Source of the DNA: Bathymodiolus brooksi
Lineage: Eukaryota; Mollusca; Bivalvia; Mytilida; Modiolidae
NCBI GenBank assembly: GCA_963680875.1
Contig: OY804578.1
Coordinates: 1,364,001 to 1,428,000, forward strand
Length of the DNA stretch: 64,000 nt
Direction of reading: 5' to 3'
Below are positions 63,894 through 64,000 of the stretch, in pieces. The notes under the pieces are model-generated. The model did not search any database. It was not told where the DNA came from and was given only the letters and a program-made list of their open reading frames with translations. Made by a program: the position numbers and the translations under genes. Each line of letters begins with the position of its first letter. Positions within the stretch are counted from its first letter, which is position 1.

Positions 63894-64000
63894 TGATCAT
63901 TGTAGTCAAATTCATGCATTGTAGTCAAATCAGGGTCATTTTAATTTTTAATCAAATCCGGCCATTGTATTCAGCCACGGTCATTGTAGTCAAGTCCATT
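63894..64000 (+). repeat. Degenerate 20-bp repeat, block 2, running off the window
   Basis: CATTGTAGTCAAATTC-like units at about 63,898, 63,917 and 63,982 with variants between. The last, TCATTGTAGTCAAGTCC, reaches the window end, so the array probably continues to the right. Confidence 0.6.

Noticed and set aside
1..64000. tRNA, rRNA or other structured RNA genes
   Set aside because: No cloverleaf, conserved rRNA core or snRNA-like sequence was recognised on either strand by eye; a covariance-model search was not possible here.

Overview
The window is eukaryotic nuclear DNA from an invertebrate, most likely a bivalve mollusc. That assignment is an inference from three things: an intronless lophotrochozoan-style peptide GPCR, reverse-transcriptase fragments of a family that I recall as common in bivalve and amphioxus genomes, and very large AT-rich minisatellites. 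There are no prokaryotic-style operons. About 88% of the window is tandem repeat, and only one intact protein-coding gene can be supported.

Layout. (1) Positions 1-36,113 are a continuous 23-bp satellite of about 1,570 monomers, running off the left edge. It has several levels of higher-order structure: about 299 bp, about 0.8 kb, about 6.85 kb and an 8,234-bp offset copy. (2) It abuts, with no unique sequence between, a 38-bp satellite (36,114-36,730). That array resumes in phase at 38,822-40,033 after a 2.1-kb interruption. The interruption carries a 745-bp terminal-inverted-repeat element and an 82-bp near-perfect palindrome flanked by a 9-bp direct repeat. (3) The gene island (40,034-44,234) holds the GPCR (40,458-41,672), AT-rich spacer, a dead reverse transcriptase whose catalytic-box region became a 55-bp minisatellite, an NRF1/ETS-like promoter-type motif cluster and a C/T-rich minisatellite. 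(4) Positions 44,235-62,594 are a second giant satellite with a 42-bp unit, essentially free of G on the + strand. It contains local tandem duplications (853 bp x2, 1,522 bp x3, about 614 bp x2), a recurring 84-bp module, two retroelement 3'-end fragments and one 887-bp hAT-like element with a clean 5-bp target duplication. (5) The 38-bp satellite returns in inverted orientation (62,595-63,360). The window ends in low-copy DNA with a degenerate 20-bp repeat.

Only the GPCR is likely to make a functional protein; it would act at the cell surface as a neuropeptide-type receptor. The long open frames in the 42-bp satellite follow from a unit length divisible by three and a strand that lacks stop codons, and they should not be read as genes. 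The most interesting material is the satellite architecture: four repeat families abut, one family flanks the gene island in opposite orientations, and transposons have inserted so cleanly that the empty site can be read from neighbouring repeat copies.
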